Of a stretch of DNA of 64,000 nucleotides, positions 22,978-36,361 are shown in pieces (the first letter of the stretch is position 1; every line of letters starts with the position of its first letter). Made by a program: the position numbers and the translations under genes. The notes beneath the pieces are model-generated. The model saw nothing but the letters and a program-made list of their open reading frames with translations, searched no databases and had not been told where the DNA came from. This DNA comes from Tethya wilhelma (Eukaryota; Porifera; Demospongiae; Tethyida; Tethyidae): contig CAXIPT010000002.1 of the NCBI GenBank assembly GCA_964030475.1, forward strand, positions 11,095,588 to 11,159,587, written 5' to 3'.

Positions 22978-23920
22978 TCATTGTCCTGCCTTGCATCTAC
23001 TCTCCTCAAATTGGGAATAAACATAACTTGTATTGAACAATCCCTCCAACTGGTACTCATGGTAACGGCCTTGTATTACAGGATCATTAATTTCAGGGAC
23101 CTCCCCACTGCGACCTCCCTGGGAGGAGCCAACATAGAAACACTCCTCCTCTGATTTGTCCCATGTGTGCAGAGAACGTTTGGCTAGAAATTTCCTTGAG
23201 TCTATGTTTGGACTGTTGATTGTCACTTCATAATATGAGTCAGGTTTTGCAATGGAGGCAGGCAATGTAGTCGATACTGGCTCAAGGGAGATTTCAATGT
23301 TCCAAAATTGACCTGCAGTTGGTATAATATTTATGATAAAGACTGTCCATAGATTATATTATAGATTATATTGAATCAGATAAACAGATTTCTAATTCAT
23401 ACCAATCAGTCCATGTGAGGTTGGGTGAAGATTGAGGCCCCTTGATATGTCAAATCTGATCATCTCCAGGTCATGACGTGTCTCGCAGGTCACCCACATC
23501 ACCAGCTGCACATTCTCACAGTTTGGAACAGAAATGCGTACTCTGTTTGAATATCTCCTGACAGATATCCCATCCGATGAGAAACGGTCTCCAATTTCAA
23601 CGAAATCCTCCAACTGAGAAGAAGTTGAACTCATTGCTGCTAGGCAACCATCTCGAGCTACATGTATGTTGTAACACTGACCAGAGTAACTGACAGCTCT
23701 TATGGCTATTTCATTTATTGCATTTCGACTTCCCATTCCTCTGTAGAAGGCATTAACACTGACACACGTGTCAGAAATGAGGTTGAAAATTGCATCGGAG
23801 CGTCCTCGCACTTCAAAACAGAGTTGAGATCCTTTATTGTCATCTATGATGTTGGATAGGATTGGCACCTTGTAGAGAGGGTCGCCAATCACAGTGTCGT
23901 TACCTAGCACAGCTGTCGTT

Positions 23921-23964
<44 letters not shown>

Positions 23965-26900
23965 GCAGTGCTCAATGATCCTACAATGGTATATACAGTC
24001 TACATACCACACTCTCTGCTGGGTGGTCTCAGTAAAGTCAGAGAGGCAGGTACGAGGTAGCTCTGTGTGAACTCCTCCACACTGCTTCCATCTCTGATGT
24101 CAACTGTGACTCCATCAAGTTGCAAGAGCTGTCCTTGTTGAGTCCCACACAACCCACACGTCTCAAGCAAAGAGCTTCCTCTCTGAACTCTAATCTCAAA
24201 GAAACGATTCTCTCCTGCAATTAAAGAGAAGGAGTATCTTTACACTATAGGGTATGATTCATATGAACCATTTACGTCAATAATCATGAAGGATCAATGA
24301 AAATGAAGTAGTCATGCATGTGCCGAAATTGAAACATGTCTTGTTTCGATGCTTTTTATAGCACTGTCCATTCCTACACTGCTTATATTTTTGAAATTTT
24401 ACTATTAGATTTTAGTTACTTACCTGCAAACTGATGACCAACTGTTATGTTGATAGTACCTCCCACTTGAATCATGTTCTGTTCCTCTCCATCCAACACC
24501 ACTACATCATGATCAGTGAAGTTGAACACTGTATTCCCATCTTCGTCCATTGTTGTACTATCAGCAGGAACACTACTCAGTGTGGTGCCATTCTCATAGC
24601 TACTCCACGACTCTCCATTGAGGTGAACCAAGACTGCGCCATTCTCCAGTGTCTCTCCTTGAAAGTCAACAATGACAAAGAATGTGAACTCTGTTTCATT
24701 GCACGACAGCAATGCATAGTGTTCACAAGCCAACGAGAGTTGGTACTGAGCATCAATAACGAATGGTTTGACACGAAGTGGTTCATCAATGATACACAAG
24801 GTCTGGTTTTGATCTACATAATAATGATGTGTGTGGATATGAAAGTTTTTTCAGCAAAGTAGAATTATTAGTAGCTATAAGTAAATAAAAACTATAGGAA
24901 ATGGTAGACTAAAATACTTACTGTCATTGTCAATGATAGTGACACATACTTCATCCGTGGCTCCAATAAGAACCTGGTTATTAGAAACACTCTCAAAGAA
25001 TACTCTGAACTGTTCGTCTCCTTCAAACATTGCAATGTCGTCAATGATTGGAACCGACACACAGAATCGCTCTGAAATGGAATTCTCATCCAAAGAGAAT
25101 TGTAGCTGGAGTGGTGTGAGGAAGTCTTCATCAACTGCAAACCAAAGAAATCACAACAAAGATGATTCATGATTATTAGTCACAAGTTTCAAGGGTCTAT
25201 ACCTGATGCGGGAGTGTCAGACTTTGGTTCAATGCCAACTGTTACATTAACACGCACAGCAGAGTTAGCACTGGCATGAAAGCAGATGTCAACTTCACTG
25301 ATATTCTCCGGCACTGTGATGTTTGATTCCTCCCATTCAATAGTTAAAACTAGGATGCATAAAGAAAATTTACAAGTATTTGCGTCACTTTAAGACAATA
25401 ATATTATTAGCCTACCATCATTATCCAGGATGGTAACACACGTCTCTGGAGTGGTTCCCAAAATCAGTGGACCATCATTGACATTCAAACGAGCCAAAAT
25501 CTGCTCATTCTCTTCCAGAGCAATGATGTCATCGTTAATAGTGATGGGAAGACACAAACTGAAGGGGTCGGAGGTCAGGCGAGGGGGTAACTCAAAAGAA
25601 AAGGAGGGGGTTATGTAGTCCAACTCAGCTGTGTACATGAGCAAAAAACACAATAATAATTGCGAATTATACAAAGAGATGGTATAGCATTATACAAGCA
25701 TGCACCCATCTTGCTGAACTCTGCTTACGTGTGGCTGCAAATGGCGGCAATCCTTTTGGCAGGACAGATACCATGAAGCCAACTGGTTGGGCAAATCCAG
25801 TAATGATATTCAAACACACCTCTACATCTGTTTCTCCCTCCATTGTTGTGTACTCTGCCTCATCCCAGCTGATGAACGGGACTGAGTAAGAACACAAAAT
25901 TTATACAGTATAAATTAGATGCGGCATAATTTGGAATTCTTATAAACTATTGTTTTTTGTGATCACATAGTTATTATTATTACTATCAGGTACGTGATAA
26001 TCTTAAGAGCAGCTATGTACTACCAAAGTGAATGAAAAAGGTACACTAAATCACTTACTATCATTGTCCAGGATGGTCATGCACACTTCATTGATAGTTC
26101 CAACTTGAACATCATCTCTTGAGAGACTAGCAAAGAAGAGTCTGAATTGTTCCTCTCCTTCGAGAGCTATGTTGTCAGCAGTAATGGTGATAGGCACACA
26201 CAGCCTTGAACTTGAAGTGGTATCATCAAGAATGAATGCTAGATCTTCAGAAACTATGGAATAGTCCTCATTTTCTGGCCAATATAATTAATTATACATA
26301 ATTATACATAATTATACGGTTAAATTAGTTTTAGTATCACCCATTGTCGTGGTAGTTATCGTCTTACCTGTTGCTGTGTTGTTTGACTTGGGTTCAACAG
26401 CCACTACCAGTGACACATCCACTGCTGATGGGGTGTTCTGTGTAAAACATACTTGTACAGTTCCGTCAGTTTCATTAAAGGCAAGTGTTGAATCCTCCCA
26501 TTCAATTTGTAAGCCTGTGTGGTGTGTACATACATGTGTATATTTAAGGCCGGTGGTTGACATAATAATTATGTGATGCAAATTAATACATACATGCTGT
26601 AGATTTACAAGCTCACACATATTATATTCAACAATGTGTGTTCTGTGCATACAATAACTCACTATCGTCATCAATAATGTTGATAGAGGCTTCAGAGTTT
26701 TCACCAAACTGAACAAGACGTCTGGTCATGAGTTGGTCAATCTCCAGTTGTAGAAGAAACTGCTCGTTTGGTTCAAGTGCAAGCACATCATTGATGATGT
26801 TGATTTGCCTACACACTCTCAAGTCGCTGGCAAGAGAGAGATCAATTTCCTCTAAGATGGCTGTAAAATCTTCCCCAGCTGTTGGTACAAATATCATCAA

Positions 26901-29383
26901 TAAAGATGGCAGTGAAAATGTATTCTACACATACCAGTTGCAGACAGATTAGGGGAAATCCCTGCTGTTGATGTTATTAGAGTCACTATGGAGCTTCCTT
27001 CGATGCTTTCTGCTCCAGTGATGTTGAAACACACCTCAATGCTTGTCTCATTCTCCAGCACAGTGTAACTAGGCTGGTCCCATTGAAGGATTAACACTGA
27101 GTAGACAACGTATGAAGTTGTTTATTCACACAATGAAAGAACACATGTATAGACACAGTGGCTGTGTCAACTATAATATCAGTGTCCATTTAGGTAAAAC
27201 CTTTGTCACCAAGTACTATGGATACATTGTTCTTTACTATGAATTGTATAAATTAAGGTCATGCATAAGCTACACTATGTAACCATGATTCATGCGCTCA
27301 GAGTCACATATACATACCATCGTCACTTTCTATCACACAAAGTGAGCTTGAGGGAGTAGAAATGTTAACAGAAGAAGAATCAAAAGCTTCAATTGTTCCA
27401 AGAGAAGCTACAAATGCCTCCTGGGACTCCTCACTAATGGAGTCATCTGTGATGTTGATTGCTGCTGGAAGTTCAGAGATGAATGTCAGACCCTCATCCG
27501 CAGGGAAGGTCACTGCTACTGGTCTGGAATCATAGTCATTGGATCCTGCAAAGAATGCATGCATGCATGCGTGTTATACGCGTGTGTATGTGAATAACTA
27601 GCAGTGTATACTACTATTTTCTGCTCCATTGCCCATAGCTCATTGGTAAGAAAATTCGACAAGAATTCGAAAGACCTAGCTATAGGATTCAAATCAGGTT
27701 AGTAACGTTTCTTAGCCAGACTTAATACAAGACTTAGTGTATGTACATGATCAAGTAGAACTATTTCTATACCTGCTGCATCTGTGGAGATGTCTGGCAG
27801 AGATATTCCAAGAGCCATTGCCTCTTGGAGGGATCGTGGGAGAATGCTCACTGTCACTGGATTAGCAATGATCGTGTTCTTTTCCACTCCAACAGTTAGC
27901 TGTCCTTCAGCCTCGTTAGCAGTGAAACTGTCTTGAGTAAATCTAACGTTTAAAACTGTATGGTAAGTAGATCGACATACAGGTGGTTTGGTTAAATTAT
28001 ATAAAGGATGGTGTGGTATTCAAGCACGAACAATACCATCTGCGTCGATGATATTCAGTTGAAGCTGGCTCACAAAGAAAACACTAGTGTTGATTTTATT
28101 TCGAAACGCTTCGATGTTGTTTAGATTCACCGATGATGTTAGTACCAGTGAGGTTGTTTCCACCCCCTCTTGAGCAACATTGTCCTTATTGATTGCGATG
28201 GACACGTCCTTCGGTGCAGTGTCACGGAATCCAACTTGAATGGGGTCAGATGGCTGAGGGCTCAAAGTGAAATCATTCTCTACATAATTTGCAAAGAACA
28301 GTAATATTAATGTATGCAGGCAGTTGACTATAGATGTGAATTGTCTTTTTTTTTTTTTTTTTTTTTTTACCTGATGCATTTCCAGAAGTTGCACTGAGAA
28401 GAAACTCCAGATTTTCTCTTGCATCAAAAGCACCTTTGATATAGCCAACTTGAGCTGTCACAGTTTCATTCTCACTTGCTTCAATTGTATCACCAATCCA
28501 ACCAAACACTATGAAGACAAAACATGTAATCCACACACACATACATGTATTATTCATTGTGGAAGCTGACTATGTACCTAACTATTATTTGTGAATCTGT
28601 ATCTATTTACATCTCTCTAGTTTGTGTGGATAGTTACAGCTGCTCTTTGTAAGCAAGGATTGGAGATAGATCACATTCCTATCTCAGACCACAAGAAGTA
28701 GATAGTCACCTTTCATCAACACGCCATTGTAATTGACTTACAATGACTCTCATCAATTTTCACTCCATGCTACCAGCTGGCTAGGACAATCATGACACAT
28801 GCCTGCCTGCATGCAGCCAGTCTCAATGGACTAGTTCTCTTCCAACAATGGGCAATCATCACCCTCATTTTATGATAACAGAAGCCATTGTGCTGATGAT
28901 CAGCACTGACAACTCATAGTTGCATGTCAAATGTGTGCACACTTGCTCTTGTATCATGTGCACAGTAAACAGCTAGTGCACAAGCCATAGTTATAGCTTC
29001 TTCTTCTTCTATGGTACACAGTACACAGTACACAGTTCATTACTCTGCCTCATGCACATTACTATATAACTACATGCTTACCTATGCATATATTACAGAT
29101 TTCACTACCCTCAATTCTGAAAGCAGCTGTTCCTGAATTGAGACAGCAATCAGTGTTCTTTTGGAAGAGTGGTGTAGCATCAAAGATACAATTATTATCT
29201 ATGTAACATTCCACATCATCAGCCAATTGTCCTTGAACCAGACTTCCTACATGTGTAGATGCACAATGTGTACAATTTGCAGTGAAGTCTGTGCAGACTA
29301 GAGGCAGTGCTGGAATAGTCCTCGAGGTATTTCTTACCTGCTAGTACTGTTGTAGTGAGAAGGACCAGCTCTCTCCACCCCAT
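22978..29383 (-). CDS. Gene C: secreted aggregation-factor-like protein, six Calx-beta domains and vWD-like end
   Basis: ATG 29383 (signal peptide MGWRELVLLTTTVLAG); stop TGA at 22978-22980. Exons approx.: 29338-29383, 29082-29288 (Cys module with TDCC and CNICIG), then Calx-beta exon pairs 28371-28508 with 28037-28279, 27773-27955 with 27318-27545, 26935-27096 with 26663-26879, 26369-26514 with 26059-26274, 25729-25881 with 25416-25629, 25203-25349 with 24922-25134; then 24424-24813 and 24008-24214 (vWD-like: SLACEHYALLSCNETEF, then CGLCGTQQGQLLQLDG and VEEFTQSYLVP), and 23403-23912 plus 22978-23312 (Cys-containing C-terminal region with HGLIGQFW). No membrane span follows, so it is probably secreted. 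Tandem Calx-beta plus vWD is the known layout of sponge aggregation factor core proteins; I cannot confirm a Wreath domain by eye, though the last two exons sit where one would be expected. All introns appear phase 1. Confidence 0.8.
23923..23962. repeat. (TG)n microsatellite in gene C intron
   Basis: About 20 TG units just upstream, on the sense strand, of the exon ending at 23912. It reads CA on the sense strand. Confidence 0.9.
24300..24412 (+). mobile_element. Solo foldback-family arm in gene C intron
   Basis: AAATGAAGTAGTCATG through CCATTCCTACACTGCTTATA matches the direct arm of the family with several changes. No body or second arm follows, so it is a solo end. Confidence 0.65.
27625..27700 (+). 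repeat. tRNA-like SINE remnant in gene C intron
   Basis: ATAGCTCATTGGTAAG resembles an RNA polymerase III A-box region and GGATTCAAATC a B-box, about 40 bases apart. Related to 13745-13830. A functional tRNA is unlikely because no acceptor stem can be formed. Confidence 0.4.
28348..28369. repeat. Poly-T tract next to a donor site
   Basis: T run on the plus strand; on the sense (minus) strand it is a poly-A directly after the gene C exon 3 donor (GTAAAAA...). Length is likely to vary between alleles. Confidence 0.85.
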
Positions 29384-30321
29384 TGCCACTGACAGTCTCT
29401 CCTTTGATATCTTCTGTGGTGTCTGATAGCTAGTCTGCTTTGTAAAGTGTGGCTTGTAAGCAGCGCAGCCACTTAGCCACGTTTGGCAGTTCAGAGGAAC
29501 AGGATGTGAATGGCTTCATTATGCTCTTATTAATCGCGAGTATATCTGCGCATGCGCAGACTAGTTTTCACTTTGCAATTTAATGTTTCCTCATCTGTGC
29601 AGATTTGCAACACACTAAGAGGTTTTATCTTCTAAAATCAAATCCTGCTTTTTAATGCCAATTCATGTGTGATATGCCATGATGAGATAGGTATAGTTGC
29701 CTGGTTCATGTGGGGCGAAGCAAGTTTAGTAGATTTTGACTAAACTTAAAATCCCAAAAAAATCTTTAAAAGACAACAGTTTACAAACTACCAAGGCTTA
29801 GTGTTGGTCAATAAAGAGTTAATGATACTGAGGCTGAGCCAATGCACAAAGCTCAAAGGAAATACTAATTTCCAGCATCAGTCTAAACAGCGGCATAGCC
29901 CTTCTACTGATAACCTTATTTGGCAGGTTCAACAGATGGTCACTTTGAGTAGGGCAGTATACACACACCCCACCACACAGTTGTGCTACAATGGTCACTT
30001 AAGCAACTATTGTGACCTTCAAAGTGGACTGGGTTTTGATACAATCACCACACAAACATTAATCCTTGGTCACCCACCCCAGTAGTACTACACTATAGTA
30101 AGGTGAGGTGTCAGTTGTGGTGATTATCAATCAAATAGTGGCTATTTTGTGTAACTAATAGATTGCCCAATTGTAAAAGTTAATAGTAAGTACTCCCACT
30201 TAAACATACACCCACACACCTAAACATATACACACATACAAAAAGCTGATTGCATTAATCCACTCATGTAATATGGTATTAATGATCGAGATATTAATTT
30301 TCTTCAAATAATTATTACTAG
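29384..30321. promoter_or_regulatory. Intergenic region upstream of gene C, with NRF1-like palindrome
   Basis: About 940 bp between gene C start and gene D stop. TGCGCATGCGCA at 29547-29558 is an exact NRF1-type palindrome about 165 bp upstream of the gene C ATG. The rest shows no gene. Confidence 0.45.
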
Positions 30322-33300
30322 CTATTTGTTAGCTTCATCAGCACAACACACCCAATAACACACGTTAGTAGAATGAGCAACAGACTGGCAGAGACAGTAG
30401 CACTTATAACACCTACTGTGAAGATGGATGTACTCTCAGTTGGTGTGGGTGGAGGCAGGTGCGGCATGGTGGGAACCATAGAGGATGTCATTGAAGTTGA
30501 TACCATGGTCTTGTGTGTGGGGGATAGAGGGGACTCACTTGGGTCACCCACGGGTAGCACTGCTGTCTCATGAGGTGTGGTAGATACTAGTGAAGGCAGA
30601 GAGTCTGATTTAAGCATTGTGGGCTTGTGAGTGATTGTGGGTAGTAATGTTTTGGTTGGATTCTCTTCTCTAGAATAAGGTTTTGCCGAGAGTGTTTGGT
30701 GGCTGATTGTCTCATTTACGCTAAAACCAATGTTTTGTGATCTGCTGATGATGGTGGAATGACTCTGTGATGTTGCTACCGTGCTCACAATGTTGATTGG
30801 TGTCACTGAGTACAGAGAACTTGATAATGGTCCAGAATCATCTGTGTGTGACATACACAATGTTATGCCATGTTAAGTTTGCTCTGTCAGATAATTATTC
30901 TACAATGTGCGATAAAAAACTTACCATCCACAGTCTCTATGGTGACGTATGCTGTGTCTGGTTGGAGGGTAACTGAAGCCAGTGGGGTGGTGTTGAAGAC
31001 CAGCTGCATTCGAAAGAGATCATCTTCACCTAGCATCTCTCTGTCACCATTTGTAGAGGAGTTTATTGCTGCACTCAAATTAAAGCACCTCCTGCTGTGA
31101 GCACTGTTCAATTCCACAAGTAGATCTCCTAATGAGCTGCTATCATCTGAAAATAATAAGGATCAGCTAACAGTCACAGCATTTGTTCATCTGATGTATG
31201 TAGTGGCAAAATTTATTATTGAAGAAGTTCAATAATATATATATATATATACCTGCTGCAGTTAGATCGACAATCTGAACACTGAGTACAACTTCCACTT
31301 GGAACAATGTATGAGCAGCTCGAGGTATGACTACCACCACACACACTTCTTGGTTGTCTTCACTCCTGTCAAAAGTGTAGTTAGACTCCTCAAAGCCGAC
31401 AACAGACACTGTAAAAATCAGTCAACAGGCCAGAAAGATAAATGGTGGCCAACTGAGACATATACTCTGCATGAGAATCAATACACTGGCAACTCACAGT
31501 CATTATCTTCAATGACAATGAAGGTGTTTTGTGAAAGAAAAATTGGGCTAAAGAAGGGTGGTGTGTTGGCTTCAGGTGTAACATTCACCATGAATGCTTC
31601 AGTCCCTTCAACTATTGAGTCAGGAAAGAGAGCAAAATTGAACGAGATTGATTGCATGTTAGGAGCTAATGAGAGTATGGCGGTTCTTTGATTCGGACTG
31701 CTAATTCTGTAATCATTGTTGACAGTTCTTCCAAATGAATCTCTACTTGTGAGACTAGCAGGTTGGATTGAGCTTGACGGAGACTCGTCAGAAATGGTGA
31801 CCCTGATCGTGAATGTCTGTTCAGAGAGACGATCGTTTTCTTTGATGAGGAAAACCTGATCAATGAAGAATCTCTCAGTGAATATCGGCTCCAGAAAGAT
31901 ATATCTTGGCTGCTCAAAGCCAATTCTAATTGCTGCATGGAGAATAACAGCAAGTCTTTATTCAATGACACTACTGACACATGAGAGAGAGGAAGCAGTC
32001 CACATCCTTATTAGTATCACTTACGATCATTGTCAATGATGGCACAAAGAGTAACATTTCTCGTAAGAAGGGCCACAGCAGATGGATCTACAGCGCCAAC
32101 AAGACTCAAGACTGCCAGGAAATATTGACTTGCTGCTTCATTAATGTCATCGTCCACAAGAACAATTGCAGCAGGCAAGTTTGACACTTGAGCCAATCTT
32201 TCATCTGCCTCGAATCGAACATTCACTGCAACTGTAGTATAGTCTGCAAAATCTATAAGTACAAGATATGATGAATTTGTAACCTTGCTGTGAAATTGAT
32301 TTTTATGATCTTTTGTTTGATTGCTTACTGGCTCTGTTTGGTGAGAGGGGGTCATTTTGTGGCATGTTTGATGGGAGGTGCACACCGGCAATGGTGGCTT
32401 CTGGTAGTGTCATGGCCGTCACTCTCAGGGAAACCGGGGAGGCAATCAGCTTGTTCTTCTTCACCCTGACTTCCAGCATGTTATCACTTTCAGACGCTGT
32501 GTAGTTATCTTCAGTAAACATCACCTCCAATTCTAAATTGAATCAAACCTTAGCAACAAGATCTAGATACAATAGATAGCTATTACGATCTTACTGTCAC
32601 CATCTTGAATGAACAGCTCAATGGTGTCCCTGAAGAATGCATTGTTACCAGAAGGTAGAGGATTGAAGGGTTGAAGCTGGAGTTGGAACAATTCGTTCGG
32701 TTCCTGTGCTACATTGTCAGGCCAGAACATCACAGTTACTTCCCCTGGTTCTGTGTCCATGTGGTTGATACGAACAGAGTGAGCATTAACTTGAAAGTCA
32801 CTCTGAGCTGTATGTGGAAATTGACCATGTATAGTACACAAACACATAGGGAAAATAATATAGTCTGTGCAATAGCCTAAAAACATACATGCAGTGCTGA
32901 GAATGGTTACAATGTTGAAAGCCAAGTCTGTTTCTGCTGCTCTCCCTCCTTTTAGGTACCCAACTTGCAGAACATATCCAGATTGACTCTCTTGTGCTGT
33001 CAGTGATTGTTGAAACCACCCAAACACTGCATAAATGACATAGCGTAGAAGAGAATCATTGTATCTTTATATCCCCTCGTCCTCTTGTAGCTCTTGTAGA
33101 CGGTACCTATGCAGGGGGTACATGTTGTCCCCCCCAGCTCTTTGAAAGCCACAGCTTGTGTATCAACACAGCATGCTCTCCTTGGGAGAATCAAGGCACC
33201 ACTCTCACTGCAAACAGTGTTCATTATACAGCGCACAAGGCCATTGTCTTCCTGGCTTAAAGTCCCTAAAAAAGCAGTGGATAATGTGTGAACAGTGAAC

Positions 33301-33789
33301 TATGAACAGTGGATTGTGAACCATTGTGGACTGTGGACTGTGGACTGTGGACTGTGAACAGTCGACTGTGTAAATGGTATTGGACTGTGAACAGTCGACT
33401 GTAAATGGTATTGGACTGTGAACAGTCGACTGTAAATGGTATTGGAGTCGACTGTAAACGGTATTGGACTGTGAACAGTCGACTGTAAATGGTATTGGAC
33501 TGTGAACAGTCGACTGTAAACGGTATTGGACTGTGAACAGTCGACTGTAAACAGTATTGGACTGTGAACAGTCGACTGTAAATGGTATTGGACTGTGATT
33601 CCAGTTGAAATTATTCAGTGCATGAGACATTAATAACTGAATTTCTTAATTTCTGAATTAATAACTGATATTCAGCAAACTATAATATTAAAGTAGAGAA
33701 TTTATTGTTTGAAATCATCTAGTACTTTAGTGGTTTAACTAACCTGTTAACACAAGGAGGAGTATTAACCACTTCAATTCAAGAATCAT
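30322..33789 (-). CDS. Gene D: single-pass membrane Calx-beta protein with short tail
   Basis: Ten exons: 33744-33789 (ATG 33789; signal peptide MILELKWLILLLVLTG), 33107-33265 (Cys module with RRACCVD and CTPCIG), 32889-33026 with 32595-32807, 32329-32532 with 32025-32252, 31498-31932 (one-exon Calx-beta, AIRIGFEQPRYIFLEPIF to VIEDND), 31253-31408 with 30925-31146, and 30322-30841. The last exon encodes a Ser/Thr/Pro-rich stalk, a membrane span (VGVISATVSASLLLILLTCV and onward) and a tail of only a few residues ending MKLTNS. The first nine exons follow genes A and B in order and size; then the protein goes straight to a stalk and membrane anchor. About 850 residues, about four Calx-beta domains. 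It probably displays the shared ectodomain on the surface without an enzymatic cytoplasmic part. Confidence 0.85.
33299..33600. repeat. 31-bp minisatellite containing ACAGTCGACTGT palindrome
   Basis: Period about 31 bases (GGACTGTGAACAGTCGACTG plus TAAATGGTATT), roughly eight units from 33342, preceded by shorter GGACTGT units. Each unit holds a 12-bp palindrome. It fills intron 1 of gene D. Long direct repeats without unique spacers, so not a CRISPR array. Confidence 0.9.
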
Positions 33790-34190
33790 TCCTGATGCTA
33801 TGAAACTGCTCTTTGTCTTTCACTGGCCACTTTGTTAATACTGTAGTGCTCAACAGCAGCAGCTGCTACTGATGAAGTGCATTTATGATCCCACCCTAAA
33901 CAGGTCCCTCTCCAACAGCTACTAGTACATAGCTATACTGTACATGTATTGTGACTAAATGTTTGGTAAATCTGTGCTAACACAAGGTGTGGTTGGCTAG
34001 TTATGGCTAGACCAACAAGATTGCCAATAACGAAACATTTCATTAATCTTGTCCCTACACATGCATGCCGATTGTTTCAATAGATATAATATAGTTTATT
34101 GATATTGACAGGTGATTATCACTGCTAAGAGTATCATAAATATGGTCCGTGTGCATTACATACTGAAATAGAAATAACTACCATTGTTGT
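33790..34190. other. Gene D upstream / helicase downstream region
   Basis: About 400 bp, AT-rich. It serves as promoter side for gene D and 3' side for the helicase. No NRF1-like palindrome or other feature seen. Confidence 0.5.
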
Positions 34191-34452
34191 TCAAACAAGA
34201 TCCTTCAGGTCCCAGTCTAGACCTTTGAAATCATTCCTTTTCCTCCTCCCTCGTGATGGCTGCCTGTAGCTCTGCCCATCCTCATCATCAAAGCCACTAA
34301 AATGATTGTCATAGCGACCACGGTGGTTGCCATAGTGATCATGATGGTTGCCATAGCGACCACTTTTAGCATGGTGTCGTGGTTTGGTATAGAAATTGTC
34401 TCTCCTATCAGTACGACCACTAGTATCTCGATATTGTGACCTTTGAACCCTT

Positions 34453-34515
<63 letters not shown>

Positions 34516-35343
34516 AATTAGTCAGTGATGAGATAAGCCATGTGGGAGTCACAATGATGGAAGCTCACATCTCACTCCTTGGTTTGTGGTAGGCCAGTGC
34601 AGCCAAGGCAGCTGCTAGGGACTCAACCCCTCCACTTTCATCCAACAGCTACAAGAAGAGAGAACACAAAGAGAAGCTAAACCATGGTGATAACCTGGTA
34701 ATTTTGACGATCAATCAACATTAAGGTATGAACTTTGCTCAGATTGTCATTGATTCACAAATTTTTACTCCTTGCTATTCCTGGGTATGCAATAGATGTA
34801 CCTTCTCTGCATAAGGCATGGCTATTTCCACACTCTGTCTGTCTACACTCTTCAAGGTCTTGATAGCTCTTTCCATGTAGAACTGGGAGAGATCAACCTT
34901 AGAGGGAGGCCTGATCTTCTTGATGGAGACACCCTCTCTCTTCATCTTTAACAGTGCATGTGACAGGCATGTCATGTGACAGGCATGTGACGCAACCATC
35001 ATGGAATATAATATCATGTGACAGGCATGTGATACAACCATCATGGTATTTTGAAGGCATATCCGCTAATACACACATGTACACTTATGCATTCTTGTTC
35101 ACTAGATGTCAAGCCAGTAGCTTTGGTTGGAAGTTCATCTAACCTGTCTGAAGAAACTTTGAGGTGTATGGCCAAACCTTGAACAGTAAGTCTCTGTATA
35201 AACCAAGATGGCTCGACCTGGTTGGCCTTTCCTCCCTGTCCGACCGGAACGATGGATGTAAAAGTCAGCACCATTGGGTGGTATTTCAACTGGAAGGTCA
35301 CATGATGCTCATTGTAATTGTCAATACATGACGTTTTCAATTA

Positions 35344-35430
<87 letters not shown>

Positions 35431-35608
35431 ACCTCCTTTGTGCTTGCAACTCAGATGCTGTCATGTGACTCACCACTAGAACAGAGCTGGTACCATCTCT
35501 GAAACTCTGCAGACATTCTTCTCGCTTGCTCTGTGAAAGGTCAGAGTTCAACACTTGAGAAACCAGTCCCAAATTGTTCAAATAAGTGGAATACTCATGT
35601 GTCATAGN

Positions 35609-35647
<39 letters not shown>

Positions 35648-36305
35648 AAGATACCATCACAATGACCAAAGACTCCAAGATGGCAGACTGTAGCTGACCT
35701 TTGGTGGGTGTGAAGACGAGAGCCCTCCGTGGGTTGATGCTCATCAGTAGATCGCCCACGGTCTGTTGTCTGTCGTAAGGAGACACCTCGATGGCCTGTG
35801 AAGAGAGGGATGAGCGGGGAAATGTGACATTGGTGAGCAGAAAATTAATCCCCCACCACAATAGCAAATAGTTGGAACAGAAATGAGAATGAATTGTAAC
35901 ATATACATATTCCTGTTTGCCTTTATGTAATTGCAACCATTTTATGGATACAGCTATATACATATAAACGATTTTTAAAATTCTCTCTTTCTCAATTCTC
36001 CTCCTACCTGGTGGAAAACACTCTCTGGAACCGGGCTTCTGTTGGTCACCAGGTCAACCATCTCCGGGTTCTTCATGTACCTGTAGTGCACACATACACA
36101 CATACTTACTCATCACCATAGCAACCCATAGACCACACCCACATTCTAGTGATGGCTTTGATGTCTGGAGGCAGAGTAGCACTGAAGAGCATCATCTGTT
36201 TTGAGCGGGGAACTTCTTCAAGGACGTTGTTGATCTGCTCCTTGAAGTTGGGAGTTAGAAGTTCATCTGCTTCGTCGAGGATGAGAAACTGGATGTTGTC
36301 TAGGC

Positions 36306-36361
<56 letters not shown>

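Noticed and set aside
29801..30085. 94-codon open frame between genes C and D
   Set aside because: No recognisable domain, composition like non-coding sequence, no splice support.
33299..33600. CRISPR-like array
   Set aside because: Direct repeats are contiguous without unique spacers, and the context is a eukaryotic intron. The same holds for 61720-62054 and 62695-63310.
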